Source of the DNA: Saprolegnia diclina VS20
Lineage: Eukaryota; Oomycota; Saprolegniomycetes; Saprolegniales; Saprolegniaceae
NCBI RefSeq assembly: GCF_000281045.1
Contig: NW_008246099.1
Coordinates: forward strand, 378,077 to 442,076
Reading direction: 5' to 3'
DNA: 64,000 nucleotides
Shown: positions 9,635 through 20,789 of the stretch, piece by piece
Layout: the number at the start of each line of letters is the position of its first letter
Position numbering within the stretch: the first letter of the stretch is position 1
The notes under the pieces: model-generated
Seen by the model: the letters and a program-made list of their open reading frames with translations, nothing else
Database searches by the model: none
What the model was told of the DNA's origin: nothing
Position numbers and translations under genes: made by a program

Positions 9635-10138
9635 ATGCAACGTAGCACCAAGCCAGCCACGTCGAAGGTCGACAAGCGAGAGCTCAAGCGCCAATACGAC
9701 AAGAAATACCGCGCCGAGAAGCGCGAGCACCGCGCCGCCATGGACCGCGCCCGTCGCCTCCGGCTGAAACGCGAGAAGCTCCAGGCGCAAGGCCTCGATC
9801 CGCCGAGCGACGTTCCGCTCCCGACGCCATCGACGACCAAGAAACCGCGCTGCAAGAAGAAGACAAAGGCACCGCCAACGCTTCCGACGCTCTTTGCGCT
9901 CCGCGAGCAGAAGACGCGGGGCAACCGTCGCATCTTTTTCGAGCTCCTCGACCAAGAGTACGCGATGCTCAAACTCAACCCCAAGTGCAAGCAGTGTCAA
10001 GGCCACGCCAGCGTCGTCAAGGCCAAGACCTTTCCGGCGTCACCCTATGCGACGATCGGCCCCGTGCTCTGCGAGCTTTGCTTCCAGGTCATGTTCCTCG
10101 AACACTGCCACGCGCGGGAACGGGCAGCTGCAACGTAG
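9635..10138 (+). CDS. Small basic protein with a C-terminal CxxC...CxxC knuckle (paralogue 1)
   Basis: About 167 aa from MQRSTKPA; an upstream in-frame ATG at 9581 would add 18 residues. The N-terminal half is highly basic and helical (KRELKRQYDKKYRAEKREH), followed by a proline/lysine linker. The C-terminus holds CKQC, about 23 residues, then CELCFQVMFLE, a likely zinc knuckle. The next gene downstream ends with the same pattern (CEKC...CHFCDTFMLL), so the two are tandem paralogues. I do not recognise the family. The basic N-terminus and zinc-knuckle C-terminus suggest nucleic-acid binding, which is inference only. Confidence 0.65.
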   Translation: MQRSTKPATSKVDKRELKRQYDKKYRAEKREHRAAMDRARRLRLKREKLQAQGLDPPSDVPLPTPSTTKKPRCKKKTKAPPTLPTLFALREQKTRGNRRIFFELLDQEYAMLKLNPKCKQCQGHASVVKAKTFPASPYATIGPVLCELCFQVMFLEHCHARERAAAT

Positions 10139-10504
10139 CGCCTCCATCGACGCCTCTCTGGCAACGTCCACCGGTGGACTGCAGCATCCTCTTGATAACG
10201 AAGGACTTGACATTACTTTTTACCCACTATAGTGTCCAGAGCTGCGCGGTCGGGCCTCGCGGCGCCACAGACGTTTGCGATGGGCTTGGACTTCAAGGTG
10301 GCGGAAACATCGACTAAACGACTAAACGACTACAAAGAGGGGGAACCGGATAAAGCTGTCCGGAAATGCGTGTCGAGAAAGATCGCTTTTTTATTGTTTC
10401 ATCCATCATCATACAAACATCCAATGAGAATAAAAAATGGAGTTGAACGAAGCTTGCGCGCAGTTGGCAATTTGCGCGCGAAGCCCGAGATCGCAGCGAG
10501 ACCG
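10139..10504. other. Intergenic region with CCGGATA-like sequence
   Basis: About 365 bp between the two paralogous genes. It contains CCGGATAA and TCCGGAAA (around 10345-10365), weaker relatives of the upstream motif, about 140-160 bp before the next start. Confidence 0.3.
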
Positions 10505-11225
10505 ATGGCGCGCGAGAGACCGACGACGACCAAGGACGAGCGGAAGAAGGCTTCCCAGAAAGCTTATTACGAAGCCAACAAGGAGAAGATGAAGGCTTGG
10601 ATGAAGGCTTGGCAAGCGAAGAACAAGGATTATTTAAAGGGTTATTACGAAGCCAACAAGGAGAAGAAGAAGGCTCAGATGAAGGCTCATCGCGAAGCCA
10701 ACCGCGAGTTCAGAATCGCCTACGAGCGAACGCAGTACACCACGACCTCTCCTCGCTCTCCTCACGACGATCCATGCTTCGTTTAGGCGTTTGAGGAAGA
10801 AGGCGATCGCGGCCGGCGAGGTCCCACCGCCGCTGCCCACGCTCAAGGCATGGCGGGCTGCTGCGACGACCGCGTCAACAACACCAAAGGTGACAGCAAA
10901 GCCGCCTGCAGCGTCCATCGTCCGACGCGCGACGGAGCAGAGCGTCGTGAAGCCTGTGTGGCTACCCCCGGTCGTGCCGTCGACGCATCCGCTGCCGTGC
11001 TGTGAGAAGTGCGCGACATCCGAGGCGGCCAAGACCAACGCGGCGACGCTGACGTCGGAAAACAACACGGCGTACCCGAGCGGGCCGTATTTGTGCCACT
11101 TTTGCGACACGTTTATGCTCCTGCGTCGCATCGGCGAGCTGCCCCCGCGCCCGATCCCGCGCACGACGCGCAGCGTTGCCAAGGCCAAGGCCAACGCACC
11201 GTACCTCGAAGAGTGGATCCTTTAG
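10505..11225 (+). CDS. Small basic protein with YYEANKEK repeats and a CxxC...CxxC knuckle (paralogue 2)
   Basis: Two exons, 10505-10734 and 10787-11225, with a 52-nt GTACAC...TTTAG intron in phase 2, giving 222 aa. The first exon encodes a lysine-rich helix with repeated YYEANKEK units (residues about 20-60). The second exon encodes an alanine/proline linker, then CEKC, about 30 residues, and CHFCDTFMLLRR. The tail matches the neighbouring gene at 9635, so the pair probably arose by tandem duplication while the N-termini diverged. The stop reached without splicing at 10786 shows why the intron is needed. The function is unknown. Confidence 0.7.
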
Positions 11226-12266
11226 CAGACCCAACCAAGTATTGCGTTGAATAGTGCGACGAATGATGCATTTAGCTTTGGATCCATTGCTGCATTGACA
11301 TTGACAGGGTGAAACCAATGGCAGACATTCGATTTGATAATATCATCGGTTCTTGCATGCAGGAAACAAGGGACCAAGAACCAGTTGGTCAACCTCGAGG
11401 TATTTGACGACGCTGGGCCGATCCAGCAAGGGAATCAACGCCACCTTCGCTTGACGTCCAGCGCTATGACCGATCAACTATCATGGATCAACTGCTGCCG
11501 TTGCGTTGGCATTCTTGTTTCATTCCGGTGAAGATGGAGCGTCGCATGACGCAACCAGCTGGTGCGTCGATGCACGACGTCAAATGAATCGCGCCGTTCG
11601 CGATGGCTTACGTGATCGTATCACATGAGCTCTGCGTTCCGCCAACGACTCGCTTTGAACAGTTCACCCCGTTGCGACTCGATCAACCTCGCGAGCTTCT
11701 GCAGTCGGATGCTCATCAGCTCGATCGCATCTGAAGCCACGTTGCTTGAACACTGGACGCTCGACAAACAATCTAAGTTAACGTAAAACATTAACTCGCA
11801 AGTGCGATACGTTGAAGCTCAAAGAGAGAAGAGACGAAAGAAAGGTGAGCTGGACGGAACCCATGGTCAACCTTGGGACGGCGTGCTCCTCAAAACTTGC
11901 CGCTGCTGAACCTCCAGATAGGACGTATGGGACTTCAAATATTTTGGCGAAACAGTCTCCAAACACCAGAATTTCGAGGTAAAATTGTACCCGTAATGTA
12001 TTCGCTACGCTGACGATCTCGTCTTCACGTGCAAATTGAAGACAGTGGAGGACGTCCTCGCGCCGGACCCTTCCACAGAAGTCGTCGTCGGCGGCAAATC
12101 CCCAAGGTTCTTGAATTTCGCTTCTCGATGCAGATTGGTCAAGTTGTTTGCGACATGCGAGCACGCGACGATTTCATTGGTGCACGCATGCTAAAAATAG
12201 AGGGCGAAGGCGAGAGAAGCCGAGGATACGGCAGCGGAAAGGACACAAAGTGCAATTTGAGCGAGA
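11226..12266. other. Gene-poor kilobase, possibly holding decayed sequence
   Basis: I find no supportable gene in about 1,040 bp. A minus-strand frame (12164-11778, 128 codons) and several plus-strand frames are open but have no recognisable family. A YADD-type string near 12006-12030 resembles a reverse-transcriptase box but has no supporting flanking domain, so I do not call an element. Confidence 0.3.
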
Positions 12267-13100
12267 ATGGAGAAGCAAGCATGGCACGCGCCGTCGCTCA
12301 ACATCTTCGACATGGTGCTGCCGACCGGCGACAAGGTAGAGCTCCAGCGCGGCCAGGCCATCGTCCCCAACGCGGACACGCCGCTCGAGTTTGAGAACGA
12401 GTTCTTCAAGGGCAAGGTGCTCTTCCTCCTCAAGACGCAGCCCGCGCCGCCCAAGTGGCAACAACTCTTTCTCGGTCGCCGCCGCCTCTTTTGGATCCAA
12501 CTCCAAGGCCAGTTCAAGCAGGAGCCGCGCGGCCTCGTGTACATTGGTGGTGAAGTGTCCAACAAGCTCCGCCTCGGTCTCCTGGCGACCACCATGTGTC
12601 GCGTCATTCTCTCCGTCCTCAACTTGCTCGTCGCTGGCCTTCACTACGGCTTTGGCCGCATGTACCCTACGGATGTCCGTCAGCGCGGCGATGAGGAGCT
12701 CGCTCACATTAGCTTTCCGCTGCATTCGTCTGTCGACGAGTTTGTGCGCACACCGGCGGGCCAGACGCCGCCGCCGCTGGGCCAAGACGGCTTTGGCGAG
12801 ACGGAAGCCGATCGATCGGCGCGGAAAGCGGCGAAAGGACGGTACCAGTTCAACACGCGCGACACGTACACGTTCTCGTTCTTCAGCTTCTACATTGATT
12901 TCGAGCACTGGCAACTCGTCAACGTCCCCGGTGTCCCGGACGTTCCGCTCGAGAAATTCTGGCAAGCGATGCCGATGCGCATCGTAGCGTATAGCATTGC
13001 GTCCGCGACCGACATGTCGACGAAGAAGCCGCACACACACAGCGAGAAGCAGTACTACATGAATATGGAGCTCTCGCCGACGCGGCTCCGAAGCGTCTAA
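12267..13100 (+). CDS. DUF1769 domain protein, short paralogue B
   Basis: A 277-residue single-exon protein from MEKQAWHAPSLNIFDMVL. It is essentially one DUF1769/UPF0590 domain, with blocks shared with the 6406 gene: FENEFFKGKVLFLLKTQP, FWIQLQGQFK, VYIGGEV, DTYTFSFFSFYIDFE and a C-terminal EKQYYMNMELSP. It lacks the N-terminal membrane helices and the PH and DUF547 domains of the large paralogue. The start abuts the first conserved block, so little is missing. It is closest in sequence to paralogue C 400 bp downstream, which implies a recent tandem duplication. Confidence 0.85.
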   Translation: MEKQAWHAPSLNIFDMVLPTGDKVELQRGQAIVPNADTPLEFENEFFKGKVLFLLKTQPAPPKWQQLFLGRRRLFWIQLQGQFKQEPRGLVYIGGEVSNKLRLGLLATTMCRVILSVLNLLVAGLHYGFGRMYPTDVRQRGDEELAHISFPLHSSVDEFVRTPAGQTPPPLGQDGFGETEADRSARKAAKGRYQFNTRDTYTFSFFSFYIDFEHWQLVNVPGVPDVPLEKFWQAMPMRIVAYSIASATDMSTKKPHTHSEKQYYMNMELSPTRLRSV

Positions 13101-13511
13101 CGCGCGCCCATTATAGCGCAGTTACCAACTACTATTAACGCAAATTATTTCTTCTTCTCTGATCGCAGAGCTCAACGAGACGCGCAGATACGTCCCGTAC
13201 AACGATGCATGTTCATGCCTAGAGCATGGTAAAGTCGATCCTGTATCAGGTACCTGGGCAGTGCTTACACGACGTACAGTCTGTACGCTCCTTGACGAGC
13301 TGCCTTGACCCCTGTGAGACCCACGTGTCCGTGGGATCCCCAGAGGCTTCGAATTTCGACGGAATTCTTTTTTCGAACCCATGCTTATTGGTGCAAACCC
13401 CTTGAAGATTCACCCTTTTCGCGATCCCATTGGCTCTTCGATTTTTGGGATCCATGGAAGAGTGAAGGCCAGCGACGTCCAAACGGTCACTTGTTTGCAC
13501 ACAACTTTGCA
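13101..13511. other. Intergenic region between DUF1769 paralogues
   Basis: About 410 bp. The downstream frame is open upstream of the chosen start as far as 13305, but those codons show no match to the paralogues, so I treat them as 5' flank. Confidence 0.35.
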
Positions 13512-14348
13512 ATGTTGGCGGGCGTCCTCGAGAAGCAGCCGTGGCACGCGCCGTCGCTCAACATCTACGACATGGTGCTACAGAAGGGCAGTAGTGCGCT
13601 TGAGCCGACGCGCGGCCAATCGATCCTCCCAAACGCAATGACCCCGTTTGAGTTTGAGAACGATTTCTTCAAGGGCAAAATCCTCTTCCTCCTCAAGACG
13701 CAGCCCGAGCCGCCCAAGTGGCAGCAGCTCTTCACGGGGCATCGCCGCCTCTTTTGGATTCAGCTCCAAGGTCAGTTCAAGCACGAGCCGCGGGGGTTGG
13801 TGTACATTGGCGGCGAGGTTCCGAACAAGATGCGACTCGGCTACGTCACATCGACGCTGTGTCGCGTGCTCTTGCCGATCTTGCACTTGCGTGTCTCGGG
13901 CTTGCACTACTGCTTCGGACGTCTCCAAGCACCAGACACGGCCAAAGAACTACCCCACATTAGCTTTCCATTGCATCTCTCGGTGGATGAGTTTCACCGG
14001 ACGCCAGAGGGGCACACGCCACCGCGCTTGGGTCAAAATGGCTTTGGTGAGACCGACGACGAGCGCGCGGTGCGGTATGCCGCCAAGGGCGAGTACGCGT
14101 TCAACACACGCGACACGTACACGTTTTCGTTTCACAGTGAGTACGTCGATTTCGAGCGCTGGCAACTCGTGAACGTCCCCGGCCTCCCGAGCGTGCCGCT
14201 TGAGACCTTTTGGGAGACAATGCCGATGCGGATCGTGGCGTACAGCATCGCGTCCGCGACCGACATAACGTCGCCTTTACCCCACACGCAGCTCGAGAAG
14301 CAGTACTACATGAACGTCGAGCTCTCACCGGCCAAGTTTGCCGTGTGA
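13512..14348 (+). CDS. DUF1769 domain protein, short paralogue C
   Basis: A 278-residue protein starting at MLAGVLEKQPWHAPSLN; an in-frame ATG at 13305 would add 69 residues unlike either paralogue. It carries the same DUF1769 blocks (FENDFFKGKILFLLKTQP, FWIQLQGQFK, VYIGGEVPNKM, DTYTFSFHSEYVDFE, EKQYYMNVELSP). It lacks a few residues relative to paralogue B in the segment after LHYCFGRL. Cellular role unknown. Confidence 0.85.
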   Translation: MLAGVLEKQPWHAPSLNIYDMVLQKGSSALEPTRGQSILPNAMTPFEFENDFFKGKILFLLKTQPEPPKWQQLFTGHRRLFWIQLQGQFKHEPRGLVYIGGEVPNKMRLGYVTSTLCRVLLPILHLRVSGLHYCFGRLQAPDTAKELPHISFPLHLSVDEFHRTPEGHTPPRLGQNGFGETDDERAVRYAAKGEYAFNTRDTYTFSFHSEYVDFERWQLVNVPGLPSVPLETFWETMPMRIVAYSIASATDITSPLPHTQLEKQYYMNVELSPAKFAV

Positions 14349-14697
14349 GGACCATTGACGAGACGTGCACTTGTATTTTGGTCTGGGAGAATAAATCATT
14401 GCTAGAGAATTGGAGTTGTCGTTGGCAGTTGACGTGGCGTTAAAGGGCGAGCAAATAATGTCCTCTGACCCTTGGGCTTGTTCACTTTGTGCTCAGAGAC
14501 GACAAGGAAAGAAGCACTGAACGTCGAAGATCCCATTGTCATTGGCGCAGATTCTATTGGGGCAAGTACATGATACGTCGGTCCATGCTGCGATTCAAGA
14601 TATTCGCGTGTATAAGAAACTCATTTCTCATTGAAGGAGCTCGCAGCAACGAGATGACTGAGAGAGCATCGATTCTGGTGATTCAGCCGCAGTAGGC
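14349..14697. other. Convergent intergenic region
   Basis: About 350 bp between convergent genes. I see nothing beyond short unremarkable frames. Confidence 0.3.
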
Positions 14698-15643
14698 TCA
14701 TACGACACTAAACGTATCGAGGTCCATCGGGTGGTGCTGGTTGGATGCATATGGCTCCGCTTTCTGCACAAAAGTGTCGTTGCGCGGCGCGTCGTTGTAG
14801 CGCAAGTCGAGCAGCCGCAGCGCTCGGTGGAGGCCATTGAGGACGATGCCTGTATCAGTGTTCTCCATCATGAGTGCTTGGAGCAGTGCATGCTTTGCGT
14901 CGTCTTTGGAGAACTTGGGTGCTTCTCGCGTCGGCGGCTTCCTGTCGGCGTGGTTGGTCATAGCGACGACGGCCGCAGCCACAACCGCGAGGGTCGGCGG
15001 CGTCGCCATGGGCGGGATCTTGGTTTCTTCCAGCGCCGTCATGAGCGTGTCTTCTTCGTCTGGCGTCAGCATCATACAGCAATCGTACATCGCACACGGC
15101 TCGACGTTGTTGCTTCCCGGTGGCATTCGGTCTTCTACTAGTACACCACGTTGGTGAAACGTGGCTTCGTTAGCACAGGCGGGTACCGTGGGCGCCACCG
15201 AGATGCATCGTCACGTGATAGCCGTTCTCGATGCGCGCAATGTCGTACACGAGCTTGAGGTACCGGTCGCGCACGGCTCTGGGCGTCTTGTTGGGGAACT
15301 GCACCGCGACCGCTTCCCAGTTGTAGCACGTTGCGTTCGAGTGGGCGGCGAGGAGCTCTTCGAAGCGCGCGTCGTCTTCACGACTCCACTTGGTATCGAC
15401 TGCCTGCATCGCTTGCATCTCCTTGCGCTTCTGCGTGTTGAGCATTTGGAGCTGCAGAAAGTACCGGTTCGCGTGGAGCTGGACGTCCTTGTCGGTGCGA
15501 CTGCCGACATGGTCGGCGATGAGGCCCCAGACCGCGGGCGTCGGCGTGCACTGACCGACCTTTTCGAGCGCCTCGAGGAACCGCGCGTGCTCGTCCGCGC
15601 TCCAAAAATGCGGCGAAATCGGGTTGAAGACCTTCGTGCCCAT
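14698..15643 (-). CDS. Two-repeat Myb/SANT domain protein
   Basis: Two exons, 15643-15187 and 15137-14698, joined across a 49-nt intron (GTACCC...CTAAC...TACTAG, phase 1), giving 298 aa. Residues 10-65 form a first Myb/SANT repeat (FWSADEHARFLEALEKVG ... VWGLIADHVGSRTDKDVQLHANRY). Residues about 85-145 form a second (WSREDDARFEELLAAH ... NWEAVAVQFPNKTPRAVRDRY). The C-terminal half is helical with an alanine/valine-rich segment. Myb/SANT pairs usually bind DNA or chromatin, so a nuclear regulator is likely. The start MGTKVF lies 150 bp from the divergent HEAT-like gene, so they share a promoter region. Confidence 0.85.
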
Positions 15644-15793
15644 GCGACCGCCAATTGAAGAGTCTCGATCTTGGAAAGAGGCGCGCTTTTTATTTCCGTT
15701 TTTTTGTTTGCTACAAACAACAAGTACAGAAATTATAATTGCTCGAATTCGGTTCAAGTAGGACTTTTGAAACCGATTTCGGCCAATTCGGAC

Positions 15794-17020
15794 ATGGACC
15801 GCGTCTTGACGGCGACCCACCGCGGGCTGGCGATGAGCAGCCTCCTCGAGACGACCCCCAAGGTCTTCGTCGACGAGGTCTTCCGCCCCATGATGGCCTA
15901 CGTCTACCAAGACCCCATGGAGACGACGCTACCGGACGAGCTAAAGGAGGTACGCCAACGTCGCGATCAGGGTCAGCGAACGAACGTCTCTTCATGGATA
16001 GGTCGTCCACGCAACGGATGCGAATCGTCGACGAAGCTTGGGTCACATTGCCATGGAAGAGCTCCTGCATGCAGCCAACTTGCTCGCGAGAGATGAAGAA
16101 CGTAAAGGCTTTCTTGCCGTCACCGAGGTTCACGCAGTGTAGGTCTTGTCGAAGCGATTGCAACGTACTGGGACATCTGCAGCGTTGCGACGGACGACAT
16201 ACCATGGTTCATCGACCATGTGCTCGACATGAAGCTCGCAAAGAAGGCCAAGCGCCAGCTCCTCCAGTGTACCCAGCGTCGCCCCCACTTCTCCGCATCT
16301 GTACTCCTCCTAGGTGTCGCCGAGTCGGACGCCTCCGACGACGCCAAGCGTGACTTTCTCCTCGCCATGATGCAAACCGACTCGCTTAGGTAGACACACC
16401 GCAAAGGCAAGCGCTAGGATCACTGACATGAGGTCGTAGTGATACCCGCGAGCAAGCGCTCAAGCACTTGGTCACGATGGATCTCGTTGACGCATCGGCC
16501 ATCCATGCGCTGGCCCATCAGCTCCGGGACAAGTCCAAGCGCGTACGTCTACATTCTATTCACTCGGAACGCAAGGACAATGAGCACTAGGTGCAACGGC
16601 TTGCCTTCACCTCGCTCCTCTCTGTACGGGCGAAACACGGTGAAGGCGTCCACCTCATATCTGTATTAGATCGCCCCGGAAGTAGAGCGATGAAAGTATT
16701 GACTGCATGCGCGCTGACGTTTGCACGCAGATGATTGTGGGTCATCTTGAGTCGACACTCATGGCGCAAACCATGGGTCTTCTCTGTGTGCTGAATCAAG
16801 ACGTGCCATCCCAAGGCGACCACGAGCTCCTCGGTCGCTTGCGTACGTCGGTTTGCAGTACGATATTGGCTCAAGAGATGTAGTGGTCGTCTACTGCACG
16901 TGGCCTCAACAAACCATGCAAGCAACCTGCTCCAAGCTCCTCGCACTCGACGCGTATCCGAGTCCAGTATTGCAATCGCTCGTCCGCGACCACATTCGGC
17001 GTCTCGTCAGCCGAGTTTGA
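15794..17020 (+). CDS. HEAT/ARM-like helical repeat protein with eight short exons
   Basis: Proposed exons: 15794-15949, 16002-16101, 16143-16389, 16440-16542, 16591-16623, 16670-16681, 16731-16842 and 16884-17020. They total 900 nt and keep one frame, giving 299 aa. The product is a run of amphipathic helix pairs, for example DTREQALKHLVTMDLVDASA and VQRLAFTSLLSIAPEMIVGH, typical of HEAT/ARM repeats. I cannot name the family. Exon 6 would be only 12 nt; an alternative joins exon 5 directly through to 16695 and uses a 35-nt intron, giving a less repeat-like protein. Every intron ends in AG, all but one in TAG. The gene ends 24 bp from the convergent Mg2+ transporter. Confidence 0.7.
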
Positions 17021-17044
17021 AAAATGAAAGCAAAAGGTTTCGCT

Positions 17045-18745
17045 TTAGACGAGCGCAATGCCTTGGCGCTTGAAGAAGCGGACGCCGAGGAGGATCAAGA
17101 CCATCGAGATCGAGACGGACGAGCCAAGGACGCCCCAAAAGAGATGTGGTGTTGTCTCGTAGCCAGAGACAAGATTCATACCAAACGAGCTGGCGACGAA
17201 CATGGCAAAGTTGAGGCAGAGCATGATGAGGCCGAACATCGTGTCGATCGAGAGAAGCGAGTTGCGGACCGCGTCCATCTTGAGCATGACGACGTTCTCC
17301 GTGTTGGCCATGCGCTGCTGGATGAGACGGACTTTGGCGCGCATCGAGTGAATGTCCTAATAGGTCTTTTCAGCCCCCGCCTTCTATTCGCTTTGCACCT
17401 GTAGGTACGCTTCGAGGAGAGCTTCGGCTTCTTCCGAGTCGAAGGCAAACATTTCCCGCGTCATGTACGGGTTCTCGTACATCTAAAGACGGTATACCAA
17501 CGCTGTGTGGTGGTGCCAAGTACCTTGGTCAAGTACATCAGCTTGAGGTCCTGTTCGTTTTCCAGCAGCTCCATGAGCACGCGCCGAAGGCCCGTGACCT
17601 GCGACTCGAACTCGTTGACTTTGTTCTTGAGAATGTGGAGCACTTCGATCTCGCCCGACGAGAGTTGCGCGCCCGCCAGGCGATTCAGTGCCTCCGAGAC
17701 GACAGAGATGAGCCGCTCACAGTCCGAGCTCAGCATCCTAACGTAACCTTGTGCTGGCGACTAGAACGAACCATGCAACATGGGTAGCGTACTTGGTGAG
17801 CGAGTAGAAGATGGCTTCGAGCGCGCTAGGCATCAGTAATTCGAGCGTGCCATAGGTGACGAAGATGCATACCGAAACTCAAAGTGAATATGGCCTTCTT
17901 CCGACTTGGAAAGCGCCATCTTGTTGCGAAGGAGCTGGATGAGCGTGTCGGCGCCGTTGGGTACGAAGAGCAAGCAGCAGTCGCGCATGATGACGCCGCG
18001 CAAAGGATCTACGCCAGGGTGCCACGTGTCCCGAAGATAGTATCGAAATGCCACCTGCGTTGACCAAAAGAACTTGCTTCCGCACCGCGATCGACGGCTC
18101 GTTCGTCGCACTGAACGTGTGGTCGAGCTTGCGCAAGTCGCGCATGTGCAGTGCCTATTGCCACTGCGTCGTAGGCCGTCACAAGCGGTCGATGTAGATC
18201 AACCTGCACTTCGCAGACTGCTGACGGGGCCATGGCGACGCTCGCGCGCTTGCGCACAGGTCGAGAGTGCTTGGCATAGCTCGATGCGTCGTGTCGCATG
18301 TCGCTTGTGTCGTCCTGGGAACAGAGTATGACGCCATGATGCATGGCGACGTGCTGTACCTTGCTAAAGCGCTTGGCGCTCGAGTGCTCCTGGACGATCT
18401 GCATGACGTCGGCGCGTGACAACTCGGTAAACGACATGACGCCATGCTCGTCAAACTTGACCACCTATGAGAGAGCTTGCTATGTCATCCAGCTAGGGCA
18501 GAAGAGGCGAACGAGCTTCTTGGAGTGGGGTGTCTCTTCTTCGTATGCAATGCACTGCTCGTGGCTCGAGCAAAAGTCTTGCTCGATGAGCGTCTTGGTC
18601 GGTGTGTTGATCTGCTCCGCCAGCCACGACGTCTACCCACGCGTAGGGTGATGGAGCCACGCTGCATCTTCATATATACCTTGGTCGCGAACGAGCCGTA
18701 GCTGACGGCCGTCGGTCCCTTGAGCGCTGCATGGTGCTCGGCCAT
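17045..18745 (-). CDS. Mrs2/CorA-type magnesium transporter, copy 1
   Basis: Nine exons in descending order: 18745-18680, 18632-18513, 18464-18204, 18154-18055, 18008-17873, 17825-17793, 17737-17524, 17482-17399, 17356-17045. They sum to 442 codons with every phase consistent (441 aa). The N-terminal domain carries the Mrs2-like block LHMRDLRKLDHTFS followed by SIAVRKQVLLVNA. A long helix follows (HILKNKVNEFESQVTGLRRVLMEL). The C-terminus has two membrane segments; the first ends in FGMN (GMN about residues 397-399), the selectivity signature of CorA/Mrs2/Alr1 channels. A second segment (ISMVLILLGVRFF) and a short basic tail finish the protein. The membrane (plasma, vacuolar or mitochondrial) cannot be read from sequence; I see no obvious presequence. 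It lacks one intron that both paralogues have. Confidence 0.9.
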
Positions 18746-19125
18746 CCTGCGACCGCAGACGAAAAAGATATCTTTGCAGAAAGGCCGGTTGCAAGTCGCA
18801 GCTTCGAATCCTGCGAACGAATACTAGTCCCCAGTATGTGAATTCGAAGTTCAGAGTCACGAAAGCCGTTGGAGATTCCGATCCGAGCGCTTGAACTCGT
18901 GATGACAACCATCTCTAGCGATTGCAGTGGCACAGACCGAGCCCCTTTGGCCAAACACGCGCGTGAAGATGAAATGCCTGCACTTTCTAAGAGGTCGCTC
19001 GCATCCGACAGGCACGCGTTGGAGCTCTATCGTGGCACATCGTGGCCAAGACGAAGTTCGAAGACCAGAAAGATACGCCAACAACGGAACATTCGCCGTT
19101 CTTCCACCTGGCAAGCGGCGTCGAG
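18746..19125. other. Divergent promoter region
   Basis: About 380 bp between the Mg2+ transporter start (minus) and the isoaspartyl methyltransferase start (plus). I see no gene and no strict TCCGGATA site. Confidence 0.35.
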
Positions 19126-20680
<1,555 letters not shown>

Positions 20681-20789
20681 GCTGTCGAGCTAAGTTGATG
20701 AATATTGTCTTGTTTGTATGTTTGTATCGCGGTGTTGCCGTGTCGTGAAGACGCATCGACAGGCAAAAGCATACGTACGAGTGGATTCT

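Noticed and set aside
12000-12190. A YADD-like string suggesting a reverse-transcriptase relic
   Set aside because: Only one short motif is visible, with no supporting domain, terminal repeat or target duplication; chance occurrence cannot be excluded.
18790-18820. A second T-loop-like string (CTTCGAATC) in the divergent region
   Set aside because: The stem has a mismatch and no matching D- or anticodon arm is present upstream.
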